Below, in pieces: positions 8,507 to 17,095 of a DNA stretch of 34,149 nt (the first letter of the stretch is position 1; each line of letters begins with the position of its first letter). This DNA comes from Gammaproteobacteria bacterium (lineage in GTDB: Bacteria > Pseudomonadota > Gammaproteobacteria > Pseudomonadales > Azotimanducaceae). The stretch lies in NCBI GenBank assembly GCA_002708765.1, contig PAPD01000044.1, positions 1 through 34,149 on the forward strand. The letters are read 5' to 3'. The translations under genes were made by a program, and so were the position numbers. The notes beneath the pieces were generated by a model, which worked only from the letters and a program-made list of their open reading frames with translations, did not search any database and had not been told where the DNA came from.

Positions 8507-10280
8507 TGTATTTTCCGAGGAGAGTTTCTGGCACTTCGATAGATTTTGTACCTAAATACTCCCCTAATGATTTTGCTTGTTTATCAATCCGGTGATTGCT
8601 TGATACACCTTCTCCCAGAATGTTGTGTACGAAAAAATTGAGTGCTCTGATATTGGGTAATTCAAATCGTTCAACATGGAATCTTTCAAGATCAGGAAGT
8701 AATTCTTTGAATTTGTCTACAGTAAGGAAGTCGTAAAGGAATCTGTAGGCCGTTTCGTTCTTTGCCCAGACTCCACAATTTGCAGCGCCTCCCTTATCTC
8801 CTGATCGAGTGCCAAATAATCTTCCGAATTCTATACGGACCTGGTCTCCTTTTTTAGGAGGCGGAGCTAAAACTATCGGACTTGTTTGATAATAGGTTTC
8901 GGATAAATTCATTTGCTGCGTTGGCAGAACATCTATCACTTCTCCGTCAATATAAAGTTTCTCTAGCACCTTGCTACTGCTGATCAGGGTTGGCCAATGA
9001 GAAATTACGGGCCCACCATTGTATCCGGATCCGCCACGCGAAGTGTTCCCAGGAATTGTAGCGAGCCCAAGTTCAGTTACCTTGGCTTGCAGCAAGCGGC
9101 CTAATTTTTTCCCGTCTTTATCTGAAATAGTAATTCTGAGAGCGGCATGGGCTTCTTCATTTGTAGTGGGGTTTTTCTTGTCACTTCTTATTAGCTGGAT
9201 ATCGACATCATCAAACTGCTCTTTGCCTCCAAGATTATGGAATATCTGCTCTAGGAATAGCTCGGATTTTTTTTCTATATCTAATCCCGTGAGCAGCACC
9301 TCAAGGCTTTGTTTGTTTGTGCCTAGGACGTTAGCACAGACTTTGTGCTTTTGAGGGGGGCTGCTCCCTCGAATCCCTTTCACCTTAACGCGATTGTCAG
9401 ATTCTTGTTCAAGAGTCAGTGTATCAAAATGAGCCACTACATCAGGATTAATATAGGCAGGAGATTTAATTTCGTAAAGAAGTTGGGCTGTCACTGTTCC
9501 GACCGAAATTAGTCCTCCGGTTCCATCGTGTTTGGTAATGGTAAACGTTCCGTCCTCTTCGATCTCTGCTATCGGGTATCCTATATTCAAGAAGCTCGGC
9601 ACTTCCTCGAAGAAAGAATAATTGCCACCACAACACTGCGCCCCGCATTCGATAATATGTCCGGCGGTCAAAGCTCCTGCAAGAGCGTCATAGTCATCAC
9701 GGTTCCAGTTAAACTTCCATGCTGCTGGCCCGATCACCACCGCCGCATCTGTTACGCGCGGGCATACCACTATGTCAGCATTTCTATCCAGTGCTTCTTT
9801 AATGCTCCAGCTCCCGAGATAGGTATTCGCACTAACAACTTCACCCAGGTTTTCTGACAACGGTTTTCCCGTGTCGATGTTAAAAAAATTTTCGCCTTGC
9901 TGTTGTAAATCTTTAACCTCCTTGCTGATGTCGTCGCCCTCTATATACGCGACTTTCATATCCAGGCCTTGTTCCAGAAGAATTCCCTCTATCTCAGATG
10001 CCATGGAGCGAGGATTTAGACCTCCCGCGTTAGAGACTATTTTTATCCCTCTTTTCTTGCAGTCGCTGGCGACATCTCTTACCTGTTTTAGAAATGTACC
10101 TACGTAGCCGAGGTTCTGTCCGCGACTTTCTTTCTGGCTATAAAGAATTGCCATCGTTAGCTCCGCGAGATAGTCGCCAGTCAGAACATCGATTTCTCCA
10201 CCATCAACCATTTCTCTTGCTGCAGCCAGACGATCACCATAAAAGCCGCTACAGTTACCGATTCTGATAACATTTGCCAT
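8487..10280 (-). CDS. AtuA-family protein (DUF1446 plus ferredoxin-fold C-terminal domain)
   Basis: A 597-residue member of the AtuA/DUF1446 family. The N-terminal domain (about 1-450) starts with the family hallmark IRIGNCSGFYGDR and continues GGEIDVLTGDYLAELTMAIL. The C-terminal domain (about 477-590: VRIEFGRLFGTRSGDKGGAANCGVW) is the AtuA-like ferredoxin-fold module. AtuA is essential for citronellol/geraniol use in Pseudomonas, but its reaction has not been settled. The family recurs beside acyl-CoA carboxylases and enoyl-CoA hydratases, exactly the context here. It starts five bases after the hydratase stop. The DUF1446 and C-terminal parts are fused, whereas some genomes encode them separately. 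Confidence 0.9.
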   Translation of the reverse strand: MANVIRIGNCSGFYGDRLAAAREMVDGGEIDVLTGDYLAELTMAILYSQKESRGQNLGYVGTFLKQVRDVASDCKKRGIKIVSNAGGLNPRSMASEIEGILLEQGLDMKVAYIEGDDISKEVKDLQQQGENFFNIDTGKPLSENLGEVVSANTYLGSWSIKEALDRNADIVVCPRVTDAAVVIGPAAWKFNWNRDDYDALAGALTAGHIIECGAQCCGGNYSFFEEVPSFLNIGYPIAEIEEDGTFTITKHDGTGGLISVGTVTAQLLYEIKSPAYINPDVVAHFDTLTLEQESDNRVKVKGIRGSSPPQKHKVCANVLGTNKQSLEVLLTGLDIEKKSELFLEQIFHNLGGKEQFDDVDIQLIRSDKKNPTTNEEAHAALRITISDKDGKKLGRLLQAKVTELGLATIPGNTSRGGSGYNGGPVISHWPTLISSSKVLEKLYIDGEVIDVLPTQQMNLSETYYQTSPIVLAPPPKKGDQVRIEFGRLFGTRSGDKGGAANCGVWAKNETAYRFLYDFLTVDKFKELLPDLERFHVERFELPNIRALNFFVHNILGEGVSSNHRIDKQAKSLGEYLGTKSIEVPETLLGKYNEKTQK

Positions 10281-10285
10281 TGGTT

Positions 10286-11062
10286 TTAACCTTTTTTTGT
10301 CCAGGCGGGCGACCTTTTTTCCCGGAATGCAGCCATACCCTCGGTGCCCTCTTCCGATGTAAACATTCTCTGGCTCCAGGGGGAGGCCAGTTTGAAGCCT
10401 TCTTCTAGGGACGTTTTTTCTATTTCTCGAACTAGCTTTTTACATTCTATAATGGCCATGGGTCCTCCGAGATTAATCATTTCGAGTTGCGAGTCAACCT
10501 CGTCTCGGAGTCTTTCTTCAGGTACTGCGTGATGTGCGAGACCAAACCGGACAGCGTCCTTCCCGGAGAAGCGTTCGCCGGTGATGAAAAGTTTCATTGC
10601 GTTATGTGACCCTAGCTTGGGAACACAGACTACAGATATCACCGCCGGGATCACTCCGATTCTAACTTCACTGAAGCTGAACTGTGCGTCTTCCTTCGTT
10701 ATGATAATGTCTGAGGCGGCTACGAGACCGAGCCCTCCAGCGTATGCTGCTCCATTGACCGCAGCGATTACGGGCTTGGAACTTCCCAGTATAGCCTTGA
10801 GGACCTCAGGGTAGGGCACATTTTTTTTGCCGTCCACTAGGTGCCCAGGAGGGCTTTTTAGATCTGCGCCTGCACAAAAAGCAGAGCCCTCACCCGTTAT
10901 TACAATTGCCCGAACCTCATTATCCTCGTTCGCTTGTGTTATATGCTGATATAGTTCATTGATAAGTTTAGCGGAGAGGGCGTTCCGACTTTCGGGCCGA
11001 TTAAGCCTTATCCATGCTGCCCCTTTTTCTATACTAAGAATAGTTTCTTTGTGTTCTGTCAT
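10286..11062 (-). CDS. Enoyl-CoA hydratase/isomerase family, LiuC/AtuE-like
   Basis: A crotonase-fold enzyme of 258 residues. The CoA/oxyanion motifs are AFCAGADLKS and NGAAYAGGLGL. Of the two catalytic glutamates of mammalian enoyl-CoA hydratase, only the second is present (Glu132 in FSEVRIGVIPA); the first position is Gly112. As I recall, this single-Glu pattern with SEVxIGxIPA is seen in LiuC/AtuE-type hydratases acting on 3-methylglutaconyl-CoA or isohexenylglutaconyl-CoA, which fits the carboxylase genes just upstream. The ATG overlaps the stop of the biotin-carboxylase gene (ATGA), with GAGG inside that gene as the ribosome site. The exact acyl chain cannot be deduced. Confidence 0.9.
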   Translation of the reverse strand: MTEHKETILSIEKGAAWIRLNRPESRNALSAKLINELYQHITQANEDNEVRAIVITGEGSAFCAGADLKSPPGHLVDGKKNVPYPEVLKAILGSSKPVIAAVNGAAYAGGLGLVAASDIIITKEDAQFSFSEVRIGVIPAVISVVCVPKLGSHNAMKLFITGERFSGKDAVRFGLAHHAVPEERLRDEVDSQLEMINLGGPMAIIECKKLVREIEKTSLEEGFKLASPWSQRMFTSEEGTEGMAAFREKRSPAWTKKG

Positions 11063-13050
11063 TTCTTTTCCTCATGTTCATCCTCGAATGACACCAAAAC
11101 CTGGTTATTTGTCACTTGATCTCCGACTCCGGCATGCATTCTGGAAATTTTTGCTTTTCGGGGTGCGACTATCTGGTGTTCCATTTTCATAGCTTCGAGA
11201 ATCAATATGAGATCGCCCTTCAAAACCAAGTCTCCCTCATTTTTTAGGGTTTTTATTACAGCACCCGGCATAGGGGCCTTGATTTCGATGCTATTTTCTT
11301 CTTCCCCGTCTTGCGAATCTCTAGGGATTTCCTCGAATTCTATATGCCCCCGAAAGTTTTGAACGAACCATTTGTTACCTATTTTTATTACGTCGTATTT
11401 GACTCGGGTCTTTTCTAGTTCGAAATCAAGTTTTCCATTGCCTGAGGTGTAGAGCCTTACGGGTCTTTTGTTTCCTTCGGAGTCAATGATTTCGAACGTT
11501 CCATTTCTCTTCGATTGATATCTAATCAGTAACTGTTTTTTCTTGGTTTTCAGTTCTAGAGACTGGGGTGGCATAACCGAATTTCTCCAGCCACTTCGAA
11601 TCGATTGCATGACCTTCGCGGAAGAGCGATTCAGAGCCTGGGACTCCATCACCACCGCTATGGCAGCTTCCTCCAGCTCGCTCGTTGAGATTGATCTTGC
11701 TCTTGGAGGGTTTGTTTTTTCGATAAAGTCGGTGGTAGTATCGCCTTCGAGGAAATTCTCGTGGAGCAGTGTTGATTCCAGGAACTCTTTATTATTTTTG
11801 ATTCCATAAAGCTTTGTAGATTTTAGCGCTTGCGCTAAATCTTTTGCTGCCTGTCTGCGAGTTGAGGCATGTGAAATCACTTTGGCAATCATCGGGTCAA
11901 ATTCGGAAGGAACTGTGGTCCCTTCTTCTACACCCGAATCGAATCTTGTCAAACTTTGATTCCCTGGCATCCATCTTTGCACTACTCCCGGCGAGGGCAA
12001 AAAGTTTTTCTCAGGGTCTTCCGCATAAATTCTTGCTTCGATTGCGTGGCCGTTTATTTCCAGATCTTTCTGACTCACTGAGAGTTTTTTGTTCTCGGCG
12101 ATACTAATCTGCTCTTGTACCAAATCAATTCCAAGAATCTCTTCGGTCACGGGGTGTTCGACTTGCAGTCTCGTATTTACTTCGAGAAAATAATATCCCT
12201 GATCGCTTAGCAGAAATTCTACCGTTCCAGTCGAGAAATAGTTGATGGCCTTGGCCGCGTTTACTGCCGTCTCTCCTAGTTCCTTTCGAATTTTTGGTGT
12301 TACCGCAGAAGAGGGAGCTTCTTCGATAATTTTCTGGTGTCTTCTCTGGATCGAACATTCCCGTTCGTAACAATGAATTATATTTCCGTGCTGGTCCCCG
12401 ATAATCTGCACCTCCACATGTCGGGTGTCCTCGAGCCATTTCTCAAGGAAAACGGTGCTATCCCCGAAAGCGTTTTTTGCTTCTCTTTGGGCTCCGTCTA
12501 TGGCAGAGGCAAGTCCTTCTTTTTCTCGAACAACTCGCATCCCTTTCCCCCCCCCGCCCGCCGAAGCTTTGACTAGTAGAGGATAACCAATCTTATCTGC
12601 TGCCGCTTTAATATCAGTGTTTTGTTCTATTTTTACGGAAGGGAGGGTAGGCACTTTCGCTTTCTTCATTATTTCTTTAGCTGATAATTTGTCGCCCATT
12701 GATTTTATGATCTCAGGTGAAGGTCCAATCCAATTGATTCCGTTATCGATTACTGTCTTTGCAAATTCATGATTTTCAGAGAGAAACCCATAACCTGGGT
12801 GAACGGCATCTGCATTCGTTAGCTTGCAAGCATCTATGAGTTTTTCGTGGTTGAGATATGTTTCTAGAGAGGTTCTTCCTTCCAGGTTGATGGCTAGGTC
12901 TGCCTCATTCACGAAGGGAGCTTCTGAGTCCGTTTCTGCGTAAACGCAAATAGGTACGATATTCATTTTGCGACATGTCTTGATTATCCTCCTAGCGATT
13001 TCTCCTCGATTTGCTATTAATATGCGTTCGATGGGTTTTACATCCTCCAT
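11059..13050 (-). CDS. Acyl-CoA carboxylase, biotin carboxylase + BCCP subunit (LiuD/AtuF/AccA-like)
   Basis: The 663-residue alpha subunit of a biotin-dependent acyl-CoA carboxylase. The biotin carboxylase domain (about 8-455) has IANRGEIARRI, the ATP-grasp Gly-rich loop ASAGGGGKGMRV, HVEVQI and the metal/biotin motif EVNTRLQVEHPVTE. A linker domain follows, then the C-terminal biotinyl domain, with biotin attached to Lys622 in EAMKMEHQ. Length and layout match the LiuD, AtuF and actinobacterial AccA families (650-670). It should form a holoenzyme with the carboxyltransferase encoded upstream, whose gene it overlaps by 13 bases. Methylcrotonyl-, geranyl- and propionyl-type specificities cannot be separated from this subunit. 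The Gly loop is encoded by a run of nine G. Confidence 0.95.
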   Translation of the reverse strand: MEDVKPIERILIANRGEIARRIIKTCRKMNIVPICVYAETDSEAPFVNEADLAINLEGRTSLETYLNHEKLIDACKLTNADAVHPGYGFLSENHEFAKTVIDNGINWIGPSPEIIKSMGDKLSAKEIMKKAKVPTLPSVKIEQNTDIKAAADKIGYPLLVKASAGGGGKGMRVVREKEGLASAIDGAQREAKNAFGDSTVFLEKWLEDTRHVEVQIIGDQHGNIIHCYERECSIQRRHQKIIEEAPSSAVTPKIRKELGETAVNAAKAINYFSTGTVEFLLSDQGYYFLEVNTRLQVEHPVTEEILGIDLVQEQISIAENKKLSVSQKDLEINGHAIEARIYAEDPEKNFLPSPGVVQRWMPGNQSLTRFDSGVEEGTTVPSEFDPMIAKVISHASTRRQAAKDLAQALKSTKLYGIKNNKEFLESTLLHENFLEGDTTTDFIEKTNPPRARSISTSELEEAAIAVVMESQALNRSSAKVMQSIRSGWRNSVMPPQSLELKTKKKQLLIRYQSKRNGTFEIIDSEGNKRPVRLYTSGNGKLDFELEKTRVKYDVIKIGNKWFVQNFRGHIEFEEIPRDSQDGEEENSIEIKAPMPGAVIKTLKNEGDLVLKGDLILILEAMKMEHQIVAPRKAKISRMHAGVGDQVTNNQVLVSFEDEHEEKK

Positions 13051-14669
13051 GTGCCGAACTCCTTGGTACCTTTAACTACGTTGCTGGATATAGAACTAAG
13101 ACAGATTGCAATGACTTCTCTCGTGTCTCTCGGGTCTATCATTCCGTCATCGGCGATTCTGGATGTGGCATATAGTCCTTTTGATCTCTCTTCCGCCCAA
13201 TGCTCTGCAATTTTTGCTCTTTCTGCATCGGCACGTTCATCGAAATCAATGCCTTTCCTTTCTGCGGCCGCTCTTCCGACAATGCTCATTACTCCTGCCA
13301 TTTGCTTCGGTCCCATTACAGCGATCTTTGCCAACGGCCACACAAAAGTAAATCTGGTGCCGAAGGCTCTTCCGCTCATTGCGTAATTGCCTGCTCCATA
13401 TGAAGACGCGAGGATAATCGAAATATGAGGTACCGTGGAATTTGCAACCGCATTAATCATCTTTGAGCCATCTTTCGTAATGCCACCTTGTTCAAAATCT
13501 GTCCCGACGATAAAGCCAGTAATATTGTGAAGAAAGATCAACGGAGTATTAATCTGATTACAGAGCTGGATGAATTGGGCAGCCTTTTCCGATGACTCGG
13601 AAAATAGAGCTCCGTTATTTCCTAGAATACCTACGGCATAACCGTGAATTTTTGCCCAGCCGCAGACCAATGTTGGTCCGTAAAGGGGTTTGAATTCCTC
13701 AAAATAAGAGCTATCAGTTATTCTTGCGATAACTTCTTTTATATCGAAGGGCGATCGGAGATCTTCTGATACGAGCCCAAGCAGGTCATCGTTTTCGTGA
13801 ACAGGTTCCGAGAAGTTTTTGTCCGCTTCAGGGCCCAGTTTTTTCCAGTTCAGATGGGCAACAACTTCTCTACATATTCTTATTCCATCGGATTCATCCT
13901 TGGCCAGGTAATCTCCCAGTCCCGATGTGCGGGTGTGCATATCTGCACCGCCAAGCTCTTCATCTGTTGCGTCTTCTCCCGTGGCCATTTTGACGAGAGG
14001 GGGCCCGCCCAGAAACACCTTGGATTGATTTTTTATGAATATATTGTAATCGCTCATTCCCGGTTGATAGGCTCCTCCCGCTGTGGAGGAACCAAACACT
14101 AGAGAGATTGTGGGTATTCGAAGTTTCGATAGTTCGGTTATTTCGTAGAACAAACGTCCTGATTCTCCGAAGTGTTCGGTTTCCCTTTGAATCGCCGCTT
14201 CCGGATCATCTCCGGCTTCTCCTCTTAGATCGGCGCCAGCGGATTCTACAAACTGGATGTAGGGCAATCTGTTTTCCCTTGCTATTTCAAGACCTCGCAT
14301 CAATTTTTTCATGTTGAAATTATTAAACGCACCGGCCCTGACCGACGGATCATGCCCCAGGATCAAACATTCAACATTTTCTACTACACCGATTCCTACT
14401 ACAAAACCCGACCCTATCGTAAAAGGGCTTCGCCATGCAGCCAGGGCACTTATTTCGAGAAAAGGAGAATCAGGATCTAGGAGGCATGAAATCCGTTCTC
14501 TGAGAGGCATTTTTCCTCTTGATCGAAGTCGGGCAGTTGCCTCTTCTCCACCGCCACGAGATGCCTCCTCTAACAGTTCTTCTAAAGCGACAGTCATTTC
14601 TAGCGTCGCTTCCTTATTCTTCCGGAAGCTGTCACTTTCTTTATTCAGCTTCGAATCTAAAATTGGCAT
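13038..14669 (-). CDS. Acyl-CoA carboxylase, carboxyltransferase subunit (AccD2/AtuC/LiuB-like)
   Basis: A 543-residue carboxyltransferase (beta) subunit. The N-terminal half has LRERISCLLDPDSPFLE, the oxyanion region FGSSTAGGAYQPGMSDY and VFLGGPPLVKMATGE. The C-terminal half has FLHNITGFIVGTDFEQGGITKDG and MGPKQMAGVM. These are family motifs of propionyl/methylcrotonyl/geranyl-CoA carboxylases. The stretch LGGADMHTRTSGLGDYLA reads closest, to my eye, to the actinobacterial AccD-like and AtuC groups rather than classical LiuB. It is the first gene of the minus-strand operon, with GGAG-type ribosome site before the ATG. Its promoter must lie in the 91-base divergent gap shared with the acyl-CoA dehydrogenase gene. 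Confidence 0.93.
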   Translation of the reverse strand: MPILDSKLNKESDSFRKNKEATLEMTVALEELLEEASRGGGEEATARLRSRGKMPLRERISCLLDPDSPFLEISALAAWRSPFTIGSGFVVGIGVVENVECLILGHDPSVRAGAFNNFNMKKLMRGLEIARENRLPYIQFVESAGADLRGEAGDDPEAAIQRETEHFGESGRLFYEITELSKLRIPTISLVFGSSTAGGAYQPGMSDYNIFIKNQSKVFLGGPPLVKMATGEDATDEELGGADMHTRTSGLGDYLAKDESDGIRICREVVAHLNWKKLGPEADKNFSEPVHENDDLLGLVSEDLRSPFDIKEVIARITDSSYFEEFKPLYGPTLVCGWAKIHGYAVGILGNNGALFSESSEKAAQFIQLCNQINTPLIFLHNITGFIVGTDFEQGGITKDGSKMINAVANSTVPHISIILASSYGAGNYAMSGRAFGTRFTFVWPLAKIAVMGPKQMAGVMSIVGRAAAERKGIDFDERADAERAKIAEHWAEERSKGLYATSRIADDGMIDPRDTREVIAICLSSISSNVVKGTKEFGTWRM

Positions 14670-14760
14670 TCACTTCTCCAGGAAACCTCTTCAAAGCATC
14701 AAGGTATCACAGAAGAGCCCCTAATTGTGGTAGATTAGCGATAGTTTGGCAGGAGTAGTT
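14670..14760. promoter_or_regulatory. Divergent control region between the carboxylase operon and the acyl-CoA dehydrogenase genes
   Basis: The 91-base gap between the two divergently read arms must hold promoters for both. I see AT-rich -10-like strings on each strand but no pair of boxes at good spacing, and no strong palindrome that would mark an operator. The only firm element is AGGAG at 14751-14755, the ribosome site for the plus-strand gene. No regulator gene lies next to it. Confidence 0.45.
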
Positions 14761-15966
14761 ATGTCTGATGTCGCTCGGATAGAAATAGAAGAATTCCGTG
14801 AAGAAGTTAGGAATTGGTTCACGGAAAATAAGCCCCAGGATCCAGGGTTTTTGTTGCCTGAGACCTTCATGGAGGTGGGAACTGACGAGCAGTTTGAGTT
14901 TCTGAGGGATTGGCAGAGAAAGGTGTATGAGGCCGGATACATAGGTATTTCTTGGCCGAAGGATTATGGGGGAGGAGGCAGGCCTCAGATTTTTCAGGAT
15001 ATAGCGACCCGCGAGATGGTTACGCAACGGGTCCCATTTATGCCGAACACGATAGGCCTAAATTGGGCAGGACCCCTTATCCTCAAGGTTGGTACCGAAG
15101 AAAACAAAAGAAAATACATTAAGAATATTTTAAGCGCTGAAGATATTTGGTGTCAGGGTTTTTCTGAGCCTGAGGCAGGCTCTGATCTTGGTAACACTCG
15201 TTGCTCGGCTCGAAGGGATGGGGATGATTACATCATTAATGGTTCTAAGATATGGACCAGTCTCGGGACTTACGCAAAATACATGATATTGCTTGCCCGG
15301 ACTTCTAAAGAAAAATCGAGTAAGTACGCTGGCCTGAGTTTTTTTCTAGCGCCAATGGGAGTTGACGGGATTGACCCAGAGCCTATTCAGAAGCTAACGG
15401 GAGAGTATGGTTTTTGCCAGACATTTTTTGATGACGCGAGAATACCTGCTGATTGTTTGATGGGTGAAGAAGGAGATGGCTGGAAAACAGCCATGATCAC
15501 CTTGACTTTCGAGAGAGGTGCATCTGGAGGACAGGCTGGTGGCACCAGCATGATGGAACTGAATGCCTATGATGTTCTTGAGTTGGCTCGTCGTGTCAGG
15601 AGAAATGGTAAGCTGGCTATCGAGGATACTTATGTCAGGGAAAAGCTCGTTAGTTTTTTGATCGAATTTAGAGGGAATCAGCTGATGAGCGCTCGTGAGA
15701 AGGTGCCAGGGCTGACAGGAGACTGGCCGGGAGCGGTGTCCCTCTCTGGAAAGCTAAGGAATACCGAATTGCGAAGAAGGCTCACGCAGTTTTCGCTTTC
15801 GCTTATGGGAGCTAATGCGGCGCGGTTTGTATCCGAAAACTCTGTTGACGGAGGGAAGTGGCAGCGTTCGTATCTTAATTCATTTAGTGCAACCATTGGG
15901 GGAGGCACCTCTGAAATACAGCATAATATTGTCGGTGAGCGGGTCCTAGGCCTGCCAAAAGATTAG
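14761..15966 (+). CDS. Acyl-CoA dehydrogenase, catalytic-type subunit
   Basis: An FAD acyl-CoA dehydrogenase of 401 residues from ATG 14761. This start is chosen over TTG 14746 because AGGAG (14751-14755) sits five bases before the ATG and would fall inside the longer form. FAD/acyl motifs include CQGFSEPEAGSDL and INGSKIWTSLG; the C-terminal signature is GGGTSEIQHNIVGERVLGLP. The classical catalytic Glu of IYEGT is Gly here. A Glu lies at the alternative position (Glu251 in LTFERGASG), as in isovaleryl-CoA and long-chain acyl-CoA dehydrogenases. A second dehydrogenase gene follows 12 bases on. A role in making a 2,3-double bond before or after carboxylation is inferred from context. Confidence 0.93.
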   Translation: MSDVARIEIEEFREEVRNWFTENKPQDPGFLLPETFMEVGTDEQFEFLRDWQRKVYEAGYIGISWPKDYGGGGRPQIFQDIATREMVTQRVPFMPNTIGLNWAGPLILKVGTEENKRKYIKNILSAEDIWCQGFSEPEAGSDLGNTRCSARRDGDDYIINGSKIWTSLGTYAKYMILLARTSKEKSSKYAGLSFFLAPMGVDGIDPEPIQKLTGEYGFCQTFFDDARIPADCLMGEEGDGWKTAMITLTFERGASGGQAGGTSMMELNAYDVLELARRVRRNGKLAIEDTYVREKLVSFLIEFRGNQLMSAREKVPGLTGDWPGAVSLSGKLRNTELRRRLTQFSLSLMGANAARFVSENSVDGGKWQRSYLNSFSATIGGGTSEIQHNIVGERVLGLPKD

Positions 15967-15978
15967 GGAAGAGGTATC

Positions 15979-17082
15979 TTGAAGATAACTCTTTCAGATG
16001 AACAAAGGCTATTGCTCGAGACAGCGCAAAGCTTTTTTATTGATCGATGTCCGATAGAACAGACTCGAAAAAATATGAGCAATGGGAAGTTTGACCAGAG
16101 TCTTTGGCAAGAAATGGTTGAGCTTGGATGGGCTGGAGTAAATATTCCGGAAGAATTTGGTGGTCTGGGGTTGGGAATAGAAAGCCTGGTTCCGATCGTT
16201 GAAAGTATGGGGAGATTCGTGGTCGGGAGTCCTATCAAATCTACCGCGGTAGCGGCCGGCCTGATTTCGTCCTTCGGCACTTATGAGCAGAAATCGATTT
16301 ATCTTCCTAGAATAGTTAAAGGTGAAATAGCTTCCATCGGATTTATTGAAGAAAACGGAGCCTGGGATGATGGCTTTGTTGAAACTGTCGCTGAACTTCG
16401 CGATGGTGGGTTTTCTTTGACTGGAAAAAAATGTTTTGTTACTGACGTGGATTGCTCGTCACTGGTTCTGGTTTCAGCGAAAGTAAAAAATGAAACAAAT
16501 ATTTTCATTATTGAAACCAGTGAGATTCCAGAAGGATTGGTTAAAAGAGAGGTGGTAATTGATGAAACTGTCAGAAGTTTTCAGATAGATTTGAATGGTT
16601 TGTTCATTGGTGAAAACCAGGTTTTAGGTTCAGGGAGTAATCGGCTGGCTGATCTTTCGAGCTTGTTACTAAATGCTGCCGAGATGTCGGGGGGGGTTTC
16701 GGGGGTTCTTCAGCTTACGGTGGATTATTTAAAGAATCGGAAGGCCTTCGATCGCCTAATTGGCAGCTATCAGTCACTTAAGCATCCAATGGTTGATATT
16801 CTGATATCGTCGGAGGCACTTCGCTCTCATTTGTATTATGCTGCGAATTGTTTGTCTTCCGGACCGGATAAAGAAGCAGAAATAGCTATTCGTATGGCAA
16901 GTGCTAGTGGCAGCGAAGCATTTGCGTACGCTTCCGATCGTGCGATCCAGTTTCATGGTGGCTTCGGTTTTACTTACGATTGCAACGCGCAACTTTATAT
17001 GAGGCGCGCACTATGGTGCCAGTATCAAGGTGGTGATCAGGTCTACCAGAAGAAATTACTAGAAACGTTGTTACTGGATTGA
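15979..17082 (+). CDS. Acyl-CoA dehydrogenase, probably non-catalytic partner subunit
   Basis: A 367-residue acyl-CoA dehydrogenase-family protein of the shorter FadE type. The start is TTG at 15979 after GGGAAGAGG; it yields the usual MxxxLSDEQRLLLETAQSFF opening. The C-terminal domain has KNRKAFDRLIGSYQSLKHPMVD and FHGGFGFTYDCNAQLYMRRA, and keeps the Arg/Gln residues that contact FAD. At the position equivalent to IYEGT it reads QYQGG (Gln350), so the usual catalytic Glu is missing. The middle domain is divergent. Adjacent pairs like this form alpha2-beta2 heterotetramers in mycobacterial steroid catabolism, with one active site per dimer; I infer the same arrangement here with the preceding gene. 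Confidence 0.88.
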   Translation: MKITLSDEQRLLLETAQSFFIDRCPIEQTRKNMSNGKFDQSLWQEMVELGWAGVNIPEEFGGLGLGIESLVPIVESMGRFVVGSPIKSTAVAAGLISSFGTYEQKSIYLPRIVKGEIASIGFIEENGAWDDGFVETVAELRDGGFSLTGKKCFVTDVDCSSLVLVSAKVKNETNIFIIETSEIPEGLVKREVVIDETVRSFQIDLNGLFIGENQVLGSGSNRLADLSSLLLNAAEMSGGVSGVLQLTVDYLKNRKAFDRLIGSYQSLKHPMVDILISSEALRSHLYYAANCLSSGPDKEAEIAIRMASASGSEAFAYASDRAIQFHGGFGFTYDCNAQLYMRRALWCQYQGGDQVYQKKLLETLLLD

Positions 17083-17095
17083 GAAGGAATCAGAG

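Noticed and set aside
14311-14724. A 137-codon plus-strand open frame opposite the start of the carboxyltransferase gene
   Set aside because: Its protein is Ser/Arg-rich with no motif, and the minus-strand carboxyltransferase N-terminus is clearly real.
14746-14760. TTG start giving five extra residues on the first acyl-CoA dehydrogenase
   Set aside because: The AGGAG ribosome site (14751-14755) would lie inside the coding region; ATG 14761 has ideal spacing.
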